Positions 26,118 through 36,470 of a stretch of 64,000 nt of DNA are shown here, piece by piece. The number at the start of each line of letters is the position of its first letter. Within the stretch, counting starts at the first letter, position 1. The stretch covers positions 2,170,001 to 2,234,000 of the forward strand of contig NZ_AP028878.1 of the NCBI RefSeq assembly GCF_036511935.1, read 5' to 3'. Source of the stretch: Marinobacter nanhaiticus D15-8W (GTDB lineage: Bacteria; Pseudomonadota; Gammaproteobacteria; Pseudomonadales; Oleiphilaceae). Both the position numbers and the translations under genes were made by a program. Under the pieces are notes generated by a model that had not been told where the DNA came from, ran no database searches, and saw nothing but the letters and a program-made list of their open reading frames with translations.

Positions 26118-26275
26118 GTCAAAAAGAATGTGGCAATCAATAAAAATCAGGCAGTCAACAAGAACAACGGCGCACGCACAGGTTTATAACGCCGCTATAT
26201 ATCGCGGGTTAGAAACAACTGTCGCTGTCCCAGTGAGCGGATGTGATCCGACTCGTATAAAACCGGAGGAGTCGT

Positions 26276-27766
26276 ATGGCTAGTGGTGTTTGGATAAGTC
26301 TATTCCTTTACTTTGCGCTAATGATCGTCATCGGTCTTTACGCAATGCGCAGGTCCACGTCTTCTTCGGAAGATTACATGCTGGGTGGGCGCAGGCTCAG
26401 TCCCAAGGTCGCGGCGCTTTCAGCTGGTGCGTCGGATATGAGTGGCTGGCTTCTGCTGGGCCTTCCGGGGGCCTTGTATGCCAGTGGCCTGGCTTCCGCC
26501 TGGATCGGCATCGGTCTGTTTGTCGGTGCGTTTATCAACTGGATAATCGTGGCCCCGAGGCTGCGTGAGCAAACCGTCCACTACGGTAATGCGCTAACCA
26601 TTCCCGCCTTCCTGGCCAACCGTTTCCCCACCAAGGCGCTTCCGCTCAGGACGGTATCGGCTATCGTTATCGTATTGTTCTTCGCGGTCTATACCGCGTC
26701 CGGCCTGGTCGCAGGTGGCAAACTGTTCGAGAGTGCCTTTGCCGAGATCATCAATGTCGGTGGCATGAGCGACTATGCGGTTGGCATTGTCATCACGCTG
26801 GGTGTGGTTCTTGTTTACACCGTGGTCGGGGGCTTCCTGGCGGTGAGCATGACCGATTTCGTCCAGGGTTGTATTATGATGTTGGCCTTGGTCGTCATGC
26901 CTGCCGTGGTGTTGTTTGGCGAAGGTGGCGGCGGGTTTGCCCAGGCATCCCAGACCCTGAATGAAGTCGATCCGACCTTACTCTCCTGGACGGAGGGGCT
27001 TACCTTCATCGGCTTCCTCTCTGCAGTGACCTGGGGCCTCGGCTATTTCGGCCAGCCCCACATCATTGTTCGCTTCATGGCGATACGTTCGATAAAGGAT
27101 GTTCCCACTGCCCGAAACATCGGCATGTCATGGATGGCCATCTCGCTGATCGGTGCCATCGCCCTGGGTGTATTTGGCCGTGCCTATGCGGTTCGTAACG
27201 GGCTCGACGTGGAAGACCCCGAGACGATCTTTATTGTCCTTTCAGAGCTGCTCTTCCATCCGCTAATTACCGGCTTCCTGTATGCAGCGCTCCTGGCGGC
27301 CGTCATGAGTACCATCTCAAGTCAATTGCTGGTGTCGTCTTCTTCGCTGACCGAGGATTTCTATCGCCTGTTCCTGCGTAAGGAAGCCACGGACCGGGAG
27401 TGTGTCAATGTTGGCCGGGCATGCGTGGTCCTGGTCGGTCTTGTCGCCGCTGTTATCGCCTCTGATCCGGAATCCCAGGTCCTTGGGCTGGTCAGTAATG
27501 CCTGGGCGGGTTTCGGTTCCGCATTTGGCCCGTTGATCATCCTCTCGCTCATGTGGAGCCGGATGAACGGCGCCGGTGCTGTAGCCGGCCTCATCGCAGG
27601 CTCTGTGACGGTCATTATCTGGATCGCCCTGGGTTGGAACTCCAGCTTCATGGGTGGCCCGGGCGTTTACGAGATTATCCCAGGCTTCATCGTCTCTTGG
27701 ATCGCCATCGTGGTTGTCAGCCTCGCGACGGCCGATGCCAGTGAGTATCAGCCGATCCAGCGGTAA
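26276..27766 (+). CDS. putP: Sodium/proline symporter
   Basis: 496-residue SSS-family symporter with about 13 membrane segments, importing proline with Na+ for osmoprotection or as a nutrient. Typical motifs include SAGASDMSGWLLLGLPGALY near residue 45-65 and GYFGQPHIIVRFMA in the middle. ATG 26276 is preceded by CCGGAGGAG. No putA is nearby, so the transporter may serve osmotic stress here, in keeping with ectD. A terminator follows. Confidence 0.92.
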   Translation: MASGVWISLFLYFALMIVIGLYAMRRSTSSSEDYMLGGRRLSPKVAALSAGASDMSGWLLLGLPGALYASGLASAWIGIGLFVGAFINWIIVAPRLREQTVHYGNALTIPAFLANRFPTKALPLRTVSAIVIVLFFAVYTASGLVAGGKLFESAFAEIINVGGMSDYAVGIVITLGVVLVYTVVGGFLAVSMTDFVQGCIMMLALVVMPAVVLFGEGGGGFAQASQTLNEVDPTLLSWTEGLTFIGFLSAVTWGLGYFGQPHIIVRFMAIRSIKDVPTARNIGMSWMAISLIGAIALGVFGRAYAVRNGLDVEDPETIFIVLSELLFHPLITGFLYAALLAAVMSTISSQLLVSSSSLTEDFYRLFLRKEATDRECVNVGRACVVLVGLVAAVIASDPESQVLGLVSNAWAGFGSAFGPLIILSLMWSRMNGAGAVAGLIAGSVTVIIWIALGWNSSFMGGPGVYEIIPGFIVSWIAIVVVSLATADASEYQPIQR

Positions 27767-27820
27767 TAACCGGTGGCGCGTTGCGCCCAATGGTTGCTTA
27801 AAAACTGACGAGCAGTAAAA

Positions 27821-27848
27821 GAAAGGGGCTCCTTCGGCAGCCCCTTTC
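27821..27848 (+). terminator. putP terminator
   Basis: GAAAGGGGCT/AGCCCCTTTC perfect 10-bp arms with an 8-nt loop, 54 bp after putP. The following GCGTTTG is a poor U-tract. Confidence 0.75.
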
Positions 27849-27962
27849 GCGTTTGATAAGAACGTTTGACCGACGACAGAGTCGGCCCCAAAGCATCTAC
27901 TTATGTCTTATCCGCCAAACATGGCGCCCCTTCCGGTTTGTGGCTATCCTCATTTGCTGTGA

Positions 27963-27985
27963 TGTTGAATCACCTGGATCCAACA
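27963..27985 (+). promoter_or_regulatory. palindromic operator-like site before the TRAP genes
   Basis: TGTTGAATC and GATCCAACA form a 9-bp inverted repeat (8/9 matching) with a 5-nt spacer, about 84 bp before the TAXI gene. The size and symmetry fit a dimeric repressor site. No matching regulator gene is in the immediate area. The rest of 27849-28068 shows nothing else. Confidence 0.4.
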
Positions 27986-28068
27986 GCGCGACCTCTCGAT
28001 TCCAAATCGCCTGAACAATAAAACGCAGACAATAACAACGCTGTCGACAAAGGAGGCACGGGAAGACC

Positions 28069-29091
28069 ATGGATAAGCGCCAGTTTATCAAAACCGCCAT
28101 CAGCGTGGCTGCAGCGGCCGTACTCGGTTTCAATGGACCCGCCTACGCCGAGGAAAGTAACCAGAAAAGCAATTACGTCATGGGCACTGCAACCACGGGT
28201 GGTACCTACTACCCGGTAGGTGTGGCCCTGTCCACACTGATCAAGGTGAAGCTGGAGCCCTCCACCGGTATTTCCGTTTCCGCGATCAGCTCGGCCGGCT
28301 CTGGCGAGAACCTAAAACTGATGGATGAAGGCCAGGCGCAGTTCGGCATTCTCCAGGGGCTCTATGGCGCGTGGGCATGGAAGGGGACCGGTCCGGTACC
28401 CAAGGCCTACAAGAACCTGCGTTCGGTCTCGATGCTGTGGCAGAACGTCGAGCACTTCGTCGTTCGCAGCGGGCTGGCTGAAAGCGGCACCATGTCGGAC
28501 ATGGAAAACCTTTACGGAGAGACATTCTCTATCGGTGCCCGCAACTCCGGTACAGAAGGCTCTGGCCGTTACATCCTGGGTGCACTGGACATCGATCTGG
28601 ACAAGATCGAGATGGCTTACCTGGGTTACGGCCCCAGTGCCGACGCGTTGCAGAACGGTAACATCGATGGCATGAACATTCCCGCGGGCGTGCCGGCCTC
28701 TGCCGTTACCCGCGCCTATGCCAACATGGGCGGCGATATCACCACGCTCGATGTAACGGATGAACAACTAAAGCAGATCAACAGCGAGTTCGAGCTGTGG
28801 TCGCCGTATACCATCCCTGCAGAGACTTATCCCAACCAGGCCAAACCGATCAATACGATTGCACAGCCGAATATCCTGGCCGTGCGGGCAGATCTGCCGG
28901 AGGAGGACGTCTACCAGATCGTCAAGACGATGTACGCCAACCTGCCGTTCCTGAACAATATCCACCCGGCGACCAAGGCAATGGCCCTGGAGAAGGCCAT
29001 TGCCGGATTGCCGATGCCGCTACACCCCGGCGCTGCTCGTTTCTATCGGGAAAAGGGTCTGGAGATTCCGGATAGGCTGATCGCCAAGTAA
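28069..29091 (+). CDS. TAXI-family TRAP transporter substrate-binding protein
   Basis: 340 residues, periplasmic. Signal peptide MDKRQFIKTAISVAAAAVLG ends with AYA at 25-27, cleavage expected before Glu28. MGTATTGGTYYPVG and ISSAGSGENLKLMDEGQAQFG are TAXI hallmarks. TAXI systems bind organic acids such as glutamate or 2-oxoglutarate, but the ligand here cannot be read from sequence. It lies upstream of the fused permease, with an intercistronic hairpin between. AGGAGG precedes ATG 28069 by about 13 bases. Confidence 0.92.
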   Translation: MDKRQFIKTAISVAAAAVLGFNGPAYAEESNQKSNYVMGTATTGGTYYPVGVALSTLIKVKLEPSTGISVSAISSAGSGENLKLMDEGQAQFGILQGLYGAWAWKGTGPVPKAYKNLRSVSMLWQNVEHFVVRSGLAESGTMSDMENLYGETFSIGARNSGTEGSGRYILGALDIDLDKIEMAYLGYGPSADALQNGNIDGMNIPAGVPASAVTRAYANMGGDITTLDVTDEQLKQINSEFELWSPYTIPAETYPNQAKPINTIAQPNILAVRADLPEEDVYQIVKTMYANLPFLNNIHPATKAMALEKAIAGLPMPLHPGAARFYREKGLEIPDRLIAK

Positions 29092-29117
29092 TGCTGGACA
29101 TTCCTTCCACCTGAAAC

Positions 29118-29142
29118 CGGGGCCGGCAACTTGCTGGCCCCG
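29118..29142 (+). other. intercistronic hairpin between TAXI receptor and permease
   Basis: CGGGGCC/GGCCCCG with one G-U pair and an inner GC/GC gives a 10-bp stem with loop AACTT, followed by TTCTGCTT. It may terminate some transcripts or protect the 3' end of the receptor mRNA, so that receptor exceeds permease. Confidence 0.7.
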
Positions 29143-29160
29143 TTCTGCTTGGGGTTTCCT

Positions 29161-31338
29161 GTGAGTAAGACTGAGCAAACGTCTGCTGGTACCAACAACG
29201 ATAACCCGGATAACAGCGCGGCCCTGGAAAAGATCCGGGATGAGAGCAGTACCGAGGCACCCGAACGCCTTGAGCATCCTGTTATCGGCCGCAGTATTTT
29301 CCTTTTGGCGATTGTCATCGCCGTAAGTCATCTCTACTTCAATACCTTCTCCACCCTGTCAGAACTCTGGACCTCCGCACTTCACTTCGGCCTGTTCGGT
29401 CTATTGTGCGCGCTGGCCATGCCGATGGTCCGCAGCACGACACCATCAACCCAGCGCTGGGTCTTTGGCGTCGACCTGTTCCTGGGGCTTGCTGCCCTGG
29501 GTTGTGCTCTATACCTGATCGGTTTCGAAGACGCCCTTTACGCGCGGGGCGTTACCTTTTCCACCATGGACTGGGTCGTATCGATTACGGCCGTCGTGCT
29601 GATTCTCGAATTCGCCCGCCGCACCACCGGCTGGTTTATACCGGTCTTGTGCATTGTCTCGCTCACCTACGTGGCTTGGTGGGGCAAGTATGTCGAAGGT
29701 TTGTTCAATTTCCCCGGACTGAGTTGGGAGACGGTGTTGTTTCGCTCCTATATGGGCGGGCAGGGGATGCTGGGTTCAATCGCCCGGATATCATGGACCT
29801 ACGTCTTTATGTTCATCCTGTTCGGCGCGTTTCTGGTCAAGTCGGGCGCCGGGGATTTCATTATCGACCTGGCCCGCTGCGCCGCCGGGCGATTTGTCGG
29901 CGGGCCAGGGTTTGTCGCGGTGTTTTCTTCTGGGTTGATGGGGTCGGTCTCCGGTTCGAGTGTGGCCAATACGGTGTCCACCGGTGTGATCACGATTCCG
30001 TTGATGCGAAAGGCCGGGTTCCCCGCCCGCTTTGCGGCGGGTGTCGAGGCTGCGGCCTCGACCGGTGGCCAACTCATGCCGCCGGTGATGGGCGCGGGGG
30101 CGTTTATCATGGCGTCCTACACCCAAGTGTCTTACCTGACGATCATCGGCGTGGCGGCCTTGCCGGCGCTGCTATATTTCCTGTCCGTGGCCATGTTCGT
30201 ACGCATCGAAGCCAAGCGCAGCCACGCAGTGAAGCTAGAGGATGAGTACACGCCAACCCTAAAGGAAGTACTCAAGGACGGGTGGCATTACCTCTTGCCT
30301 CTTGTCGTTCTGATAGCGGCGTTGGTCTACGGCTTCACCCCCACCTATGCGGCGGGTATCGCGATCCTGTCGGTGGTGGCTGCGTCCTGGCTGTCGTCCA
30401 AGCCTATGAAGCCGAAGGATATCCTCGACGCCATGGCGCTGGGTACGCGCAACATTATCACCACCGCCATCCTGCTGATTACGGTCGGGCTCATCGTGAT
30501 GGTGGTTTCGACCACAGGCATCGGCAATACCTTCTCGCTAATGATTGCTGACTGGGCGGGCGGCAGCCTATTAGTGACGATTATCCTGGTAGCACTGGCC
30601 TCGCTGATCCTCGGCATGGGGCTGCCGGTCACTGCGGCCTATATCGTGTTGGCGACTCTGTCAGCACCCGCCATCTACAACCTCATTGCCCAGAGCCAGC
30701 TGCTGGACCTGATGAACAGCGGCAACCTGCCGGAACAGGCCAAAGCCGTATTCATGCTAGCGGCGCCGGACCAGGTTCAGTTACTGAACGCGCCCATGGA
30801 TAAGGCGACGGCGTTGCAAATGCTGGCTGCGGTGCCTGACACGTTCAGTTCGCAGTTGCTGGAGCAGGCGCTGTCGCCCCATGCGATTACTATGGCGCTG
30901 GTGTCGGCGCACATGATCATCTTCTGGCTCTCGCAGGATTCCAACGTTACACCGCCAGTGTGCCTAACCGCATTTGCCGCCGCAGCCATCGCCGGCACAC
31001 CGCAGATGCGTACTGGCTTTACGGCCTGGAAGCTGGCGAAGGGTCTATACATCGTGCCTTTGCTCTTTGCTTACTCGCCGCTGATTTCCGGCGATTTCGA
31101 AGAGATGCTTCGCGTCTTCATTTTCGGTCTTTTCGGTATCTATGCCATTATTGCCGGCCTCGAGGGCTTTCTGGAACATCGTCTCGGCTGGTCGTTACGG
31201 TTACTGATGTTTCCGGTGGGTGCGCTGATGCTCTGGCCGCACGGCATGCTCTGGATTGACGGCGCCGGGCTTGTGGTTTTCCTGGTTCTACTGGTCTGGA
31301 GTAGCCGCAAGGGGAGGGTAGCGCCCGCCACCGTATAG
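29161..31338 (+). CDS. TRAP transporter 4TM/12TM fused permease (DctQM type)
   Basis: 725 residues from GTG 29161; a frame-open TTG at 29131 lies inside the hairpin and is unlikely. A hydrophilic N-terminus (about 1-40) precedes a small DctQ-like membrane part (about 45-200) and the large DctM transport domain, with GLMGSVSGSSVANTVSTG and GLPVTAAYIVLATLSAP as conserved transport motifs. It forms the membrane part of the TAXI-TRAP system driven by Na+ or H+. It is followed by the TauE/SafE gene after 47 bp. Confidence 0.9.
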   Translation: MSKTEQTSAGTNNDNPDNSAALEKIRDESSTEAPERLEHPVIGRSIFLLAIVIAVSHLYFNTFSTLSELWTSALHFGLFGLLCALAMPMVRSTTPSTQRWVFGVDLFLGLAALGCALYLIGFEDALYARGVTFSTMDWVVSITAVVLILEFARRTTGWFIPVLCIVSLTYVAWWGKYVEGLFNFPGLSWETVLFRSYMGGQGMLGSIARISWTYVFMFILFGAFLVKSGAGDFIIDLARCAAGRFVGGPGFVAVFSSGLMGSVSGSSVANTVSTGVITIPLMRKAGFPARFAAGVEAAASTGGQLMPPVMGAGAFIMASYTQVSYLTIIGVAALPALLYFLSVAMFVRIEAKRSHAVKLEDEYTPTLKEVLKDGWHYLLPLVVLIAALVYGFTPTYAAGIAILSVVAASWLSSKPMKPKDILDAMALGTRNIITTAILLITVGLIVMVVSTTGIGNTFSLMIADWAGGSLLVTIILVALASLILGMGLPVTAAYIVLATLSAPAIYNLIAQSQLLDLMNSGNLPEQAKAVFMLAAPDQVQLLNAPMDKATALQMLAAVPDTFSSQLLEQALSPHAITMALVSAHMIIFWLSQDSNVTPPVCLTAFAAAAIAGTPQMRTGFTAWKLAKGLYIVPLLFAYSPLISGDFEEMLRVFIFGLFGIYAIIAGLEGFLEHRLGWSLRLLMFPVGALMLWPHGMLWIDGAGLVVFLVLLVWSSRKGRVAPATV

Positions 31339-31385
31339 CCCGGACAGCCCCAAAGGGATAGCCTGAGAAGGAGGAATACCGGCGA

Positions 31386-32132
31386 ATGACTGTAGTAGAG
31401 ATCGGAGCGCTGGTGCTCCTCGGCGGTGTGGCGGGGTTTATCAATGTGTTGTCCGCGGGTGGCTCGATGCTGACCCTACCGCTGCTGATGTTCCTCGGGT
31501 TGCCACCGCAGGTGGCAAACGGTACCAACCGGGTGGCCATTACCCTGCAAAGCGTCACGGCGGTCGGCAGTTTCTTCCGCGGTGGTCATGGCAACCTGGG
31601 CGTCAGCCTCCGGCTGGCGATTCCAGCGATACTGGGCTCGTTGCTGGGGGCCTGGATTGCCACCTGGATTTCCCGGGAGGTCTTCGAATTCGTGCTCGTG
31701 GCAGCCATGATCGGCGCCTCGGCCTTTATGCTCCTGCCCCAACCTCAACTGGATACCCGACCATTGACGCCGGATCGGCTTGGGCCGGTTATCTATCTGG
31801 CGATGTTCCTGATCGGCCTGTACGGAGGCTTTATCCAGGTAGGCGTGGGCGCGCTGTTTATTGTCGTACTCTACCGTATGCTCAGGATCGACCTGCGCCA
31901 GGTCAACGTCTTCAAGGTCGCAATCATCCTGCTGTATACCCTGCCGGCGCTGGCGATATTCGCAATCAATGATCAGGTGTGGTGGGGCACTGGCCTGTTG
32001 CTGGCCACCGGCAATATCACTGGCGCCATGCTGGCGGTTAAAGTCAATATGGGTCCGAAAGGCGCCCAATGGATCAAGTGGCTGACGCTGGTCATGGTCG
32101 CCGCCATTCTGGTCAGACTGATTTTCTATTGA
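31386..32132 (+). CDS. TauE/SafE-family membrane exporter
   Basis: 248-residue membrane protein with about eight helices, two-repeat TauE/SafE architecture: GGVAGFINVLSAGGSMLTLP in the first half and GLYGGFIQVGVGALF in the second. Members export sulfite, sulfoacetate or related anions, or exchange organic acids. The TRAP neighbour suggests that the operon handles a small organic or sulfonated acid and expels a by-product; this is inference. GGAGG lies about 13 bases before ATG 31386. Confidence 0.85.
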   Translation: MTVVEIGALVLLGGVAGFINVLSAGGSMLTLPLLMFLGLPPQVANGTNRVAITLQSVTAVGSFFRGGHGNLGVSLRLAIPAILGSLLGAWIATWISREVFEFVLVAAMIGASAFMLLPQPQLDTRPLTPDRLGPVIYLAMFLIGLYGGFIQVGVGALFIVVLYRMLRIDLRQVNVFKVAIILLYTLPALAIFAINDQVWWGTGLLLATGNITGAMLAVKVNMGPKGAQWIKWLTLVMVAAILVRLIFY

Positions 32133-32273
32133 TGTCTGGTTTCCGCTCGTATGTTGTTGGTGTAAGGATCGGGTAGCGCTGCTGCCTGGCTGATGACGCT
32201 GGATAGCGCAAGAGCGGCGCTATGCTGAACGAAGGTGCTTGTGCTGCAAGCGAATAGCAAGGGAGACGACACC

Positions 32274-33266
32274 GTGAAAGCGATGGTTATCGAACAGTTC
32301 GGCGAACCTGATGTTTTTGTTGAGCGGGAGGTGGAAACACCGGAGCCCCAGTCGGGCCAGGTCCGTATCCGGGTCGTCGCCTCCAGCGCCAATCCGATCG
32401 AGACCAAGATCCGTTCCGGTTTCGTTCGCTCCGGCCCGGAGATGCCCGCGATCCTGAACGGCGACGTGGCGGGCATCGTGGACAAGGTCGGCCCTGGTGT
32501 TACGCGTTTCGCCGAGGGCGATGAGGTCTTCGGCTGTGCGGGCGGTGTCCGAGGCTGGCAGGGAGCACTGGCGGATTTCATGATCGCCGATGAACGAGTG
32601 CTGGCCAAACGGACGGCGAAGATCAAGTTGCCGTTGGAGCAATGCGCTGCCTTGCCGCTGGTCTTCCTCACGGCCTGGACCGCGCTGGCGGATCGCGGCG
32701 GCCTCAAGGCCGGTGAGTTTGCGTTGATTCACGCGGGTACGGGGGGCGTTGGCCATGCGGCGATCCAGATTGCCCGGCATCTGGGCGCTCGGGTTGCGAC
32801 AACGGTTTCCTCGGAAGAGAAAGCCGAACTGGCCCAATCGCTTGGCGCGGAGGATATTATTTTCTACCGAGACGAGGCGGTGGACCATTACGTCACACGT
32901 CTGACGGGTGGCAGCGGCTTCGACCTGGTATTCGACACCGTGGGCGGAGAAAACCTTGACCGCTCGATTGAAGCAACAGGCGTTTCACGTCGGCTCTGTT
33001 CGATCAATACCCGGTCGACACATGACCTGTCTCAACTGCACGCAAAGAACCTCTCGCTTCACGTGATCTTCCGGTCGGTGCCGCTACTGCACGGTATTGG
33101 TATGGACGATCAGCCACGCCTGCTGGACAACCTCACGCAGATGCTTGAGGAGGATGCCGTCAGGCCGCTGATCGACTCGCAGACCTTTGCATTCACCGAC
33201 GTTGCCGAGGCTCATCGGAGACTGGAAAAGGGTCAGGCACTCGGCAAGATCCTGCTGGTGAGATGA
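32274..33266 (+). CDS. NADPH:quinone oxidoreductase-like MDR protein
   Basis: 330-residue medium-chain dehydrogenase/reductase of the zinc-independent quinone oxidoreductase group. The nucleotide fold has HAGTGGVGHAAIQIARHLGA (about 145-165). The catalytic zinc ligands of alcohol dehydrogenases are not evident. GTG 32274 follows GGGAG at seven bases; a GTG at 32235 has no such site. It stands alone, 147 bp before nuoA. Substrate unknown. Confidence 0.82.
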   Translation: MKAMVIEQFGEPDVFVEREVETPEPQSGQVRIRVVASSANPIETKIRSGFVRSGPEMPAILNGDVAGIVDKVGPGVTRFAEGDEVFGCAGGVRGWQGALADFMIADERVLAKRTAKIKLPLEQCAALPLVFLTAWTALADRGGLKAGEFALIHAGTGGVGHAAIQIARHLGARVATTVSSEEKAELAQSLGAEDIIFYRDEAVDHYVTRLTGGSGFDLVFDTVGGENLDRSIEATGVSRRLCSINTRSTHDLSQLHAKNLSLHVIFRSVPLLHGIGMDDQPRLLDNLTQMLEEDAVRPLIDSQTFAFTDVAEAHRRLEKGQALGKILLVR

Positions 33267-33413
33267 CCGAACGTTAATCCCTCGTTGATGAATAAACCGT
33301 CAAGCTGGTTCGCATCCTGCTGATTTGCCTGTTAGTCTTTGGTTCGAGGACCTTGGGAACATGAACTGAGGTCCGGACCCACATGGACTGGCGGGTTACC
33401 TTCGGTGGAAATT

Positions 33414-33827
33414 ATGGATCAGCCTGTAACTGCGGTGATCGCTGAATACTGGGCCATCGGACTCTTCATTTTTGCGGTTCTGGCTCTGTGTGCCTTTATG
33501 ATCGGCGCGTCCATGCTATTGGGCGGCCGCAGTCGCGGGCGCAGCAAAGACATTCCCTTCGAATCCGGCGTTATCGGCACGGGCAGTGCCAGGCAGCGCT
33601 TTTCCGTCAAGTTCTATCTGGTTGCGATGCTGTTCGTGATCTTCGATATCGAAGCCGTCTTCCTTTTTGCCTGGGCGGTGTCCGTGCGTGAAGTCGGCTG
33701 GGTTGGTTTCTGGGGCGCCGCAATTTTTATTTTCGTCCTGTTGGCCGGTCTGCTTTACGACAGCCGGGTTGGCGCTCTGGATTGGGCGCCAAAAGGCCGC
33801 AAACCGTCAACGAGCAGGTCGCGATGA
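33414..33827 (+). CDS. nuoA: NADH-quinone oxidoreductase subunit A
   Basis: 137 residues, three transmembrane helices, small membrane subunit near the quinone site. [20 protein letters not shown] and [15 protein letters not shown] are diagnostic. ATG 33414, with GGTGGA upstream, is preferred to an earlier GTG at 33339 that would add a hydrophilic non-homologous extension. First gene of the nuo operon; the promoter should lie in 33267-33413 but I see no clear one. Confidence 0.95.
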   Translation: MDQPVTAVIAEYWAIGLFIFAVLALCAFMIGASMLLGGRSRGRSKDIPFESGVIGTGSARQRFSVKFYLVAMLFVIFDIEAVFLFAWAVSVREVGWVGFWGAAIFIFVLLAGLLYDSRVGALDWAPKGRKPSTSRSR

Positions 33828-33926
33828 ACATTTGTTGCTGAACACCGGTCCGCTAGGCCGTTACGATCAACCATAAAGATAAAAGCAGTAGGGAGTCTGG
33901 AAGTTACCGATTGAGGGAGGAAGCAC

Positions 33927-34607
33927 ATGTCATACACCCTGACACGGGCTGATGACGCTGTGGCCGCGGAAACCGACCATTATCCGCTCGGCCAACGCCG
34001 CAAAGTAGAGGACCCCATCAAGCGTCAGCTTGAACGCAATGTCTTCACCGGCAAGCTTGAGGAGGTGCTCAACTCGGCGGTGAACTGGGGCCGGAAGAAC
34101 TCCCTCTGGCCCTACAATTTCGGACTCTCCTGCTGTTACGTGGAAATGACCACGGCCTTCACGGCGCCCCACGATATCGCCCGGTTCGGCTCCGAGGTCA
34201 TCCGTGCCTCCCCGCGTCAGGCGGATTTCATGGTGATTGCGGGTACCTGTTTCATCAAGATGGCACCGGTGATCCAGCAGCTCTACGACCAGATGCTCGA
34301 ACCCAAGTGGGTTATTTCCATGGGTTCCTGCGCAAATTCCGGCGGCATGTACGATATTTATTCAGTAGTGCAGGGCGTGGATAAGTTCCTGCCTGTCGAT
34401 GTTTATGTGCCCGGTTGCCCGCCGCGGCCTGAGGCGTTCCTGCAAGGCTTGCAACTGCTGCGGGACTCCATCGGCGAAGAGCGGCGGCCCCTGTCCTGGG
34501 TTGTGGGGGATCAGGGGGTCTACAGGGCGGATATGCCGTCACAACGTTTGAAGCACAGGGATCGCCGCATACAGGCGACGGAGTTACGTAGTCCCGACAG
34601 CCTATAG
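33927..34607 (+). CDS. nuoB: NADH-quinone oxidoreductase subunit B
   Basis: 226 residues. Carries cluster N2, the last iron-sulfur centre before quinone, on Cys69, Cys70 (GLSCCYVEM), Cys135 (GSCANSGG) and Cys164 (VPGCPPRPE). GAGGGAGGAAGCAC precedes ATG 33927. Confidence 0.97.
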   Translation: MSYTLTRADDAVAAETDHYPLGQRRKVEDPIKRQLERNVFTGKLEEVLNSAVNWGRKNSLWPYNFGLSCCYVEMTTAFTAPHDIARFGSEVIRASPRQADFMVIAGTCFIKMAPVIQQLYDQMLEPKWVISMGSCANSGGMYDIYSVVQGVDKFLPVDVYVPGCPPRPEAFLQGLQLLRDSIGEERRPLSWVVGDQGVYRADMPSQRLKHRDRRIQATELRSPDSL

Positions 34608-34685
34608 CTTTCGACCTTTGAAGGACGTCGATAGCGACCTCGACACTGGCAGTTCCTGGTCATCCATCCTCGGTAGAGGCCGACT

Positions 34686-36470
34686 ATGAGCGTTGCTACT
34701 CCCGCGAGAGGGCAAGCGGACAATGAAGCCGTGAGCGATCCGGTGCTGGAATCGTTGCGGCAGCACTTCGGCGAAACACTATTCGTCGAACAGGCCGCGC
34801 TGACGGGCATGCCCGTAGTGTGGGTGCCGCATGAGCACCTTATCGATACGCTGACCTTCCTGCGAGATATGGACGGTCCGTTCTCGATGCTGTTCGACCT
34901 GTCCGCGATTGACGAGCGCTTGCGGGGACAGCGTTCCGGCCTGCCGCCTTCTGACTTTACGGTTTTCTACCACCTGCTTTCCGTCGACCGTAACAGGGAT
35001 ATCCTGCTGAAGGTTGCGCTCACGGAAGATGATCTTTCGGTGCCCACGAGTGTTTCCGTATTCCCGAACGCCAACTGGTACGAGCGGGAAGTGTGGGACA
35101 TGTTCGGCATAAGCTTCGCTGGCCATCCTCACCTTACGCGTATCCTCATGCCGCCCACCTGGCACGGGCATCCGCTACGCAAGGACTACCCGGCCCGGGC
35201 GACGGAGTTCGACCCCTACACCCTGACCGTTGAGGGGCAGGACACCGAACAGCACGCCCTGCAGTTTGATCCCGAGTCCTGGGGCATGAAGCGTGAGCGC
35301 AACGGCGCCGAATTCATGTTCCTCAATCTTGGACCCAACCATCCTTCGGCCCATGGCGCCTTCCGTATCGTGCTACAGCTTGACGGCGAGGAGATCGTCG
35401 ACTGCGTACCGGACATTGGCTACCACCACCGGGGTGCGGAGAAGATGGGCGAGCGCCAGTCCTGGCACAGTTTCATTCCCTACACCGATCGGGTGGATTA
35501 CACCGGCGGTGTGATGAACAACTTGCCGTACATATTGGCGGTCGAGAAACTGGCGGGTATCGAGGTGACGGATCGGGCCAAGACCATGCGGGTCATGCTG
35601 GCAGAGATGTTCCGTATCACCAGTCATCTTCTGTTCCTGGGGACCTACCTGCAGGACCTGGGCGCGATGTCGCCGGTGTTCTTCACCTTCAGCGATCGCC
35701 AGCGTGCCTACAAGGTCATCGAGGGTATTACCGGTTTCCGTATGCATCCGGCGTTCTTCCGGATCGGCGGGCTAGCCCAGGATCTGCCCAAGGGATGGGA
35801 AGGGCTGGTCCAGGAATTCCTCGACTGGATGCCCAAGCGCCTACGGGAGTATGAGCGAGCGATGATGGACAACATCCTGGTTCGTGAGCGTACCCGCAAC
35901 GTCGCCGCGTTCAATACCGAGGAAGCCCTCGCCTGGGGCGTCACCGGTCCCAATCTGCGGGCGACCGGCTGTGATTACGATTTACGTAAACAGCGGCCAT
36001 ATTCCGGCTACGAGAATTTCGAGTTCGAGATTCCCCTGGGTAAGAACGGTGATGTCTTTGATCGGGGCCAGTTGCGTATCGACGAGATGCGTCAGAGCCT
36101 GCGCATTATCCAGCAATGCGTCGACCACATGCCGGCCGGGGATTACAAGGCCGATCACCCGCTGACCACACCGCCTCCGCGGGAGCGCATGCTGCAGCAT
36201 ATCGAGACGCTGATCACCCATTTCCTGCAGGTTTCCTGGGGCCCCGTGCTCAAGCCCAACGAATCCTGCCAACTGGTTGAGGCAACCAAAGGCATCAATA
36301 GCTATTACCTGACCAGCGATGGCAACACGACGAGTTACCGGACCCGTATCCGTACGCCCAGCTTCCCGCATTTGCAGCAGATACCGGCGCTGTTCCGGGG
36401 CGGCTTCGTGCCGGATTTGATCGCCCACCTGGGCAGCATTGATTTTGTCATGGCAGACGTGGACCGCTGA
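34686..36470 (+). CDS. nuoCD: NADH-quinone oxidoreductase fused subunits C and D
   Basis: 594 residues, peripheral arm. The N-terminal C domain (about 1-180, with [18 protein letters not shown]) is joined to the 49-kDa D domain (about 200-594, with [14 protein letters not shown] and [15 protein letters not shown]) that forms the quinone pocket. Fusion is as in E. coli (596) and Pseudomonas. Its stop overlaps the nuoE ATG by one base. Confidence 0.97.
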   Translation: MSVATPARGQADNEAVSDPVLESLRQHFGETLFVEQAALTGMPVVWVPHEHLIDTLTFLRDMDGPFSMLFDLSAIDERLRGQRSGLPPSDFTVFYHLLSVDRNRDILLKVALTEDDLSVPTSVSVFPNANWYEREVWDMFGISFAGHPHLTRILMPPTWHGHPLRKDYPARATEFDPYTLTVEGQDTEQHALQFDPESWGMKRERNGAEFMFLNLGPNHPSAHGAFRIVLQLDGEEIVDCVPDIGYHHRGAEKMGERQSWHSFIPYTDRVDYTGGVMNNLPYILAVEKLAGIEVTDRAKTMRVMLAEMFRITSHLLFLGTYLQDLGAMSPVFFTFSDRQRAYKVIEGITGFRMHPAFFRIGGLAQDLPKGWEGLVQEFLDWMPKRLREYERAMMDNILVRERTRNVAAFNTEEALAWGVTGPNLRATGCDYDLRKQRPYSGYENFEFEIPLGKNGDVFDRGQLRIDEMRQSLRIIQQCVDHMPAGDYKADHPLTTPPPRERMLQHIETLITHFLQVSWGPVLKPNESCQLVEATKGINSYYLTSDGNTTSYRTRIRTPSFPHLQQIPALFRGGFVPDLIAHLGSIDFVMADVDR

